A model generated the notes under the pieces. The model worked only from the letters and a program-made list of their open reading frames with translations, was not told where the DNA came from and searched no databases. A DNA stretch of 64,000 bases from an uncultured Mycoplasmataceae bacterium (GTDB lineage Bacteria; Bacillota_I; Bacilli_A; Mycoplasmatales; Mycoplasmoidaceae), in NCBI GenBank assembly GCA_947429165.1, contig CANEON010000003.1, positions 20,631 to 84,630 on the forward strand. The letters run 5' to 3'. Positions 61,529 to 64,000 of the stretch are shown piece by piece. The first letter of the stretch is position 1, and the number at the start of each line of letters is the position of its first letter. A program made the translations under genes and the position numbers.

Positions 61529-62083
61529 TTATTTGTATAACATGTCTTTTGCTACTTTTTTAGCCATAGCAGGGCTAACTAGATCATTAACTACTTTGAA
61601 AGCAAATTCAAAAGAGCTTCCTGGGCCATTAGCAGTAATAAATTGTTTAGAAGCGACAACCGGTTGCTTCACATATGAAGATTTAAATGAAGATTCGCAT
61701 CCGGGATAACAAGTTGCTTTAACTCCTTTTAACATTCCTAGTTCTCCATAGATTTTAGGAGCAGCACACATTGCTAAGAATTTAATCTTAGGATTATTTG
61801 TATTTGCTCTTAAGAATTTAATAAGCTTTGGAGCAACTGTTGAGTTTAATTGTTCAACACCTTTTGAACCACCAGGTAAATATATTGCATTATATTTACT
61901 CAAGTTTTCTGCACTTAATACTTCTTGGCATGATACTTTAACGCCATTAGAAAGTACTACGTTTTTCTTTTTATGAATAGAAATTAATTTTGTAATTATT
62001 CCGGCACGATTTCAAATGTCGGTAGGTACAACAAGTTCAATGTCTTCTGTACCGTTAGCTACGATTATTCCAATTTTTACCAT
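61529..62083 (-). CDS. DJ-1/PfpI-family protein
   Basis: A 184-residue class I glutamine-amidotransferase-like fold. Family marks: GTEDIELVVPTDIWNRAG near the start with the conserved Glu, YLPGGSKGVEQL, nucleophile-elbow FLAMCAAPKIYGELGML, and an ATCYPG segment. DJ-1 proteins are stress-linked chaperones or deglycases; substrate here is unknown. ATG 62083; a TTG at 61903 would lose the first strand. It lies 10 bases upstream of hpf in a likely stress-related group. Confidence 0.87.
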
Positions 62084-62101
62084 ATATTTATATTATAAAA
62101 G

Positions 62102-62725
62102 TTAGTTTGCTTTTTTACAAACTATTACAAGAGTAGGAACAATTACTCTCTCGTGTAATTTGTAACCTTTTTTAATAACCTTAATGATTTCATTATCATT
62201 AACTTCATCAGAATGCTGCGTTTCAAAACATTCCATTTGATTAGGATTAAATTCTTGACCTACATTTGCATTAATTTCTGACACGTTGATGTCTGATAAA
62301 AGACCTTTTAACATAGTTAAAAACATGTTAAAGCCTCTTTGGTAATTTAATATTTTAGGGTCACTCGGAGTATGAGAAAGAGCTAATTCAAATTGATTAA
62401 CAACATTTATTATTTCAACTGCAACTTTTTCAATAGCAAATTTAGATTTGTTTTCAAATTCTTGAGTTAATCTTTGCTTAATTTCATTTGTTTTTTGTTC
62501 AATAACCTCAGATGCTTGTTTAGCCTTTTCGGTAATTTTCTTTACGTATTCATCATTAATTTCTTGAACTTGACGTTCATAAGAAGTTAATTTGTGTTTT
62601 AATTCATCATTTTCTTTAGTTAAGGAACTTAAAGATTGTTCTAATTGATGAATCTTAAGATCCTTTGGATCTTTTTCTACTTTAGGTTCTTCAACTTTTT
62701 GTTCTTTTTTCTTATCTTTACTCAT
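62102..62725 (-). CDS. grpE: Nucleotide exchange factor GrpE
   Basis: A 207-residue GrpE that releases ADP from DnaK. A charged N-terminal tail ([20 protein letters not shown]) and a long coiled coil (30-110) precede the conserved beta region: [29 protein letters not shown] and [20 protein letters not shown]. It follows dnaJ with an 8-base overlap. DnaK is not in this window. Confidence 0.94.
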   Translation of the reverse strand: MSKDKKKEQKVEEPKVEKDPKDLKIHQLEQSLSSLTKENDELKHKLTSYERQVQEINDEYVKKITEKAKQASEVIEQKTNEIKQRLTQEFENKSKFAIEKVAVEIINVVNQFELALSHTPSDPKILNYQRGFNMFLTMLKGLLSDINVSEINANVGQEFNPNQMECFETQHSDEVNDNEIIKVIKKGYKLHERVIVPTLVIVCKKAN

Positions 62726-63926
62726 TTTCTAACTCCTTTGCAATATCTTTATAGAATTTTTCAACTTGTGGGTTTTCCATATTAGATAACTCTTTAATTT
62801 TCTTTAATTCTTCAGACGAATATTTATTTGGTTTTGCATATACGACTGTTGCTACCAAATCGCCTGGTGTATGTCCAAATAATCCTTTTTTATTTGGCTT
62901 TATACCACATCCCGAAAGAATTATCTTATCACCGTTAGCAGTATGCGGTTTAATTTCTATTTCTTTAATTCCATGTGGTGTAGGAACTTTAATAGTTCCT
63001 CCAGTAATCGCTTTTAAAGGGTCTACAACAACTTCTGTATAAATATCGTTTCTTTCTCTTTCAAATATCTTGCTTTCTTCAACAAATATTGTGATGTATA
63101 AGTTACCGGTTCTGTTTTTAATAGAGTTACCTTTACCTTCGAACACAAGAGTTTCACCATTCTTAATACCAGGATTAATATCAAATTCAATTTGAATTTC
63201 GCTTTCTAGATATTTAGCTCCACCACAAGTTTTGCAAGGCTTATGAATGATTTTACCAGCACCATGACATTTTGGGCAGACACCTTGAGATTGCATGATT
63301 CCAAACATCGTTCTTTGTTGTTTTATAACAACACCAGAACCTTTACACATATCACAAACTTCTAATGAACCAGGTTCGTTTGATGCACCTGTACCATTAC
63401 ATTCAGGACAAGATTTCTTAATTTTTAATTTAATTTTCTTGTGTGTTCCTAACACAGATTCTAAAAAAGTAATACCAAATCTCGCTCTAATATCCAAATC
63501 ATAAAGTTGTTCTTCTTGAGCATGACCTCTAGAAGATCTTCTAGATCTTCCTGAGCCGCCAAAGAAGTTATTAAAAATACCTTCAAACGGACTGCCGTCA
63601 TCTCCGCCAAAACTAAAGTGTACTCCGTCACCATTCTTTCCACCACCAAAGAATTGGTTAAAGATATCAAACGGATTACCGCCACTAAATCCTTGGTTAT
63701 TTAAACCATCAAAACCAAACTGGTCATATGTTTGTCTTTTGTTTTGATCGCTTAAGACTTCATATGCTTCATTGATTTCTTTAAATTTTTGTTCAGCATC
63801 AGGGGCTTTATTACGATCTGGATGATATTTCATCGCCAGCTTTCTAAAAGCACGCTTTATATCATCTTGAGAAGCGTTTTTAGAAATCCCTAATACTTCG
63901 TAATAATCTCTTTTATTATTAGCCAT
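62718..63926 (-). CDS. dnaJ: Chaperone protein DnaJ
   Basis: A 402-residue type I DnaJ. J domain with [18 protein letters not shown] and the HPD motif in [10 protein letters not shown]; a Gly/Phe-rich stretch about 75-130; four CxxCxGxG zinc repeats ([32 protein letters not shown]); and two C-terminal substrate domains. It is the first gene downstream of the CIRCE-like operator and overlaps grpE, so heat-shock control is likely. Order dnaJ-grpE differs from the usual hrcA-grpE-dnaK-dnaJ. Confidence 0.97.
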   Translation of the reverse strand: MANNKRDYYEVLGISKNASQDDIKRAFRKLAMKYHPDRNKAPDAEQKFKEINEAYEVLSDQNKRQTYDQFGFDGLNNQGFSGGNPFDIFNQFFGGGKNGDGVHFSFGGDDGSPFEGIFNNFFGGSGRSRRSSRGHAQEEQLYDLDIRARFGITFLESVLGTHKKIKLKIKKSCPECNGTGASNEPGSLEVCDMCKGSGVVIKQQRTMFGIMQSQGVCPKCHGAGKIIHKPCKTCGGAKYLESEIQIEFDINPGIKNGETLVFEGKGNSIKNRTGNLYITIFVEESKIFERERNDIYTEVVVDPLKAITGGTIKVPTPHGIKEIEIKPHTANGDKIILSGCGIKPNKKGLFGHTPGDLVATVVYAKPNKYSSEELKKIKELSNMENPQVEKFYKDIAKELENE

Positions 63927-63943
63927 AATAAATTATCTTATTT

Positions 63944-63949
63944 ATTATA
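63944..63949 (-). promoter_or_regulatory. -10 box for dnaJ
   Basis: Read on the minus strand, TATAAT lies 17 bases before the dnaJ ATG and 9 bases downstream of the CIRCE-like element, so the repressor would cover the promoter. Confidence 0.55.
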
Positions 63950-63957
63950 GCAATAAA

Positions 63958-63984
63958 TTAGCAATCTTATTAATAAAGTGCTAA
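63958..63984 (-). promoter_or_regulatory. CIRCE-like HrcA operator upstream of dnaJ
   Basis: Minus strand TTAGCACTT-N9-GATTGCTAA matches the CIRCE consensus TTAGCACTC-N9-GAGTGCTAA at 16 of 18 arm positions with the exact 9-base spacer. It overlaps the expected -35 region. HrcA repression relieved by heat is the known mechanism. Confidence 0.8.
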
Positions 63985-64000
63985 TTACTCTTGTGAATTA

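Overview
The window reads as a chromosome segment of a wall-less, AT-rich Mollicute (Mycoplasma-like). The main evidence is the code: dozens of recognisable genes (pyrG, topA, gmk, pgi, lysS, dnaB, sdaA and others) stay in frame only if UGA is read as Trp. Gene packing, TAATG stop/start overlaps, RBS-poor starts just downstream of TATAAT boxes, lipoproteins with Mollicute-type lipoboxes and the absence of any wall-synthesis gene agree with this. BspA-like leucine-rich surface lipoproteins hint at a host-associated lineage; I cannot name the species.

Layout. 1-3.2 kb: a truncated cation exchanger, then the minus-strand lspA-rluD-tsaB-rimI operon. 3.2-8.1 kb: pyrG, two atypical tRNAs (Gln-CUG, Glu-CUC), a small membrane protein, topA-trxA. 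8.1-10.8 kb: a large Ig-like/LRR surface lipoprotein gene interrupted by an early in-frame TAA. 10.8-20.2 kb: rpe, ktrA/ktrB, gmk-rlmN-stp-prkC, pgi, a small unknown, ackA. 20.3-29.5 kb: plsC-thyA-folA-scpA-scpB, degV, a tRNA-binding protein, a membrane protein, and nuclease-thiI-nrnA. 29.5-39 kb: dnaE, a 5'-3' exonuclease, lysS, an unknown plus nuclease pair, an alanine-dehydrogenase-like gene. 39-49.6 kb: rpsU, then a run rpsF-ssb-rpsR-FNT transporter-rplI-dnaB-lipoprotein-ung-ECF S protein-gatCAB. 49.6-51.6 kb: a second Ig-like lipoprotein, disrupted by a stop and an A8 frameshift. 51.7-59.4 kb: glpQ-like, rny, HAD, trpS, spx-like, nadK, an EIIB-like protein, a two-repeat small protein, sdaA, rpmB. 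59.4-64 kb: two BspA-like lipoproteins, hpf, a DJ-1-like protein, and grpE and dnaJ behind a CIRCE-like operator.

How it fits together. Most genes are the reduced information-processing core (replication, tRNA charging including indirect Gln/Asn amidation, ribosomal proteins, chaperones). Metabolic genes suggest sugar and serine routes to pyruvate with acetate kinase for ATP and an FNT channel for small acids; this link is inference. The variable part is the surface: four related Ig-like/LRR lipoproteins, two intact and two broken near the N-terminus, share modules and a C-terminal GLPS-type tail, and one carries a slippage-prone A8 tract.

I saw no CRISPR array, insertion sequence, prophage or rRNA gene. 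The best candidates for undescribed biology are the surface-protein family and its disrupted members, the unknown/Cas4-RNase H-like nuclease pair at 34.8-37.8 kb, the two-repeat protein at 57.5 kb, the Cys-less EIIB-like protein, and the odd C34 tRNA pair.
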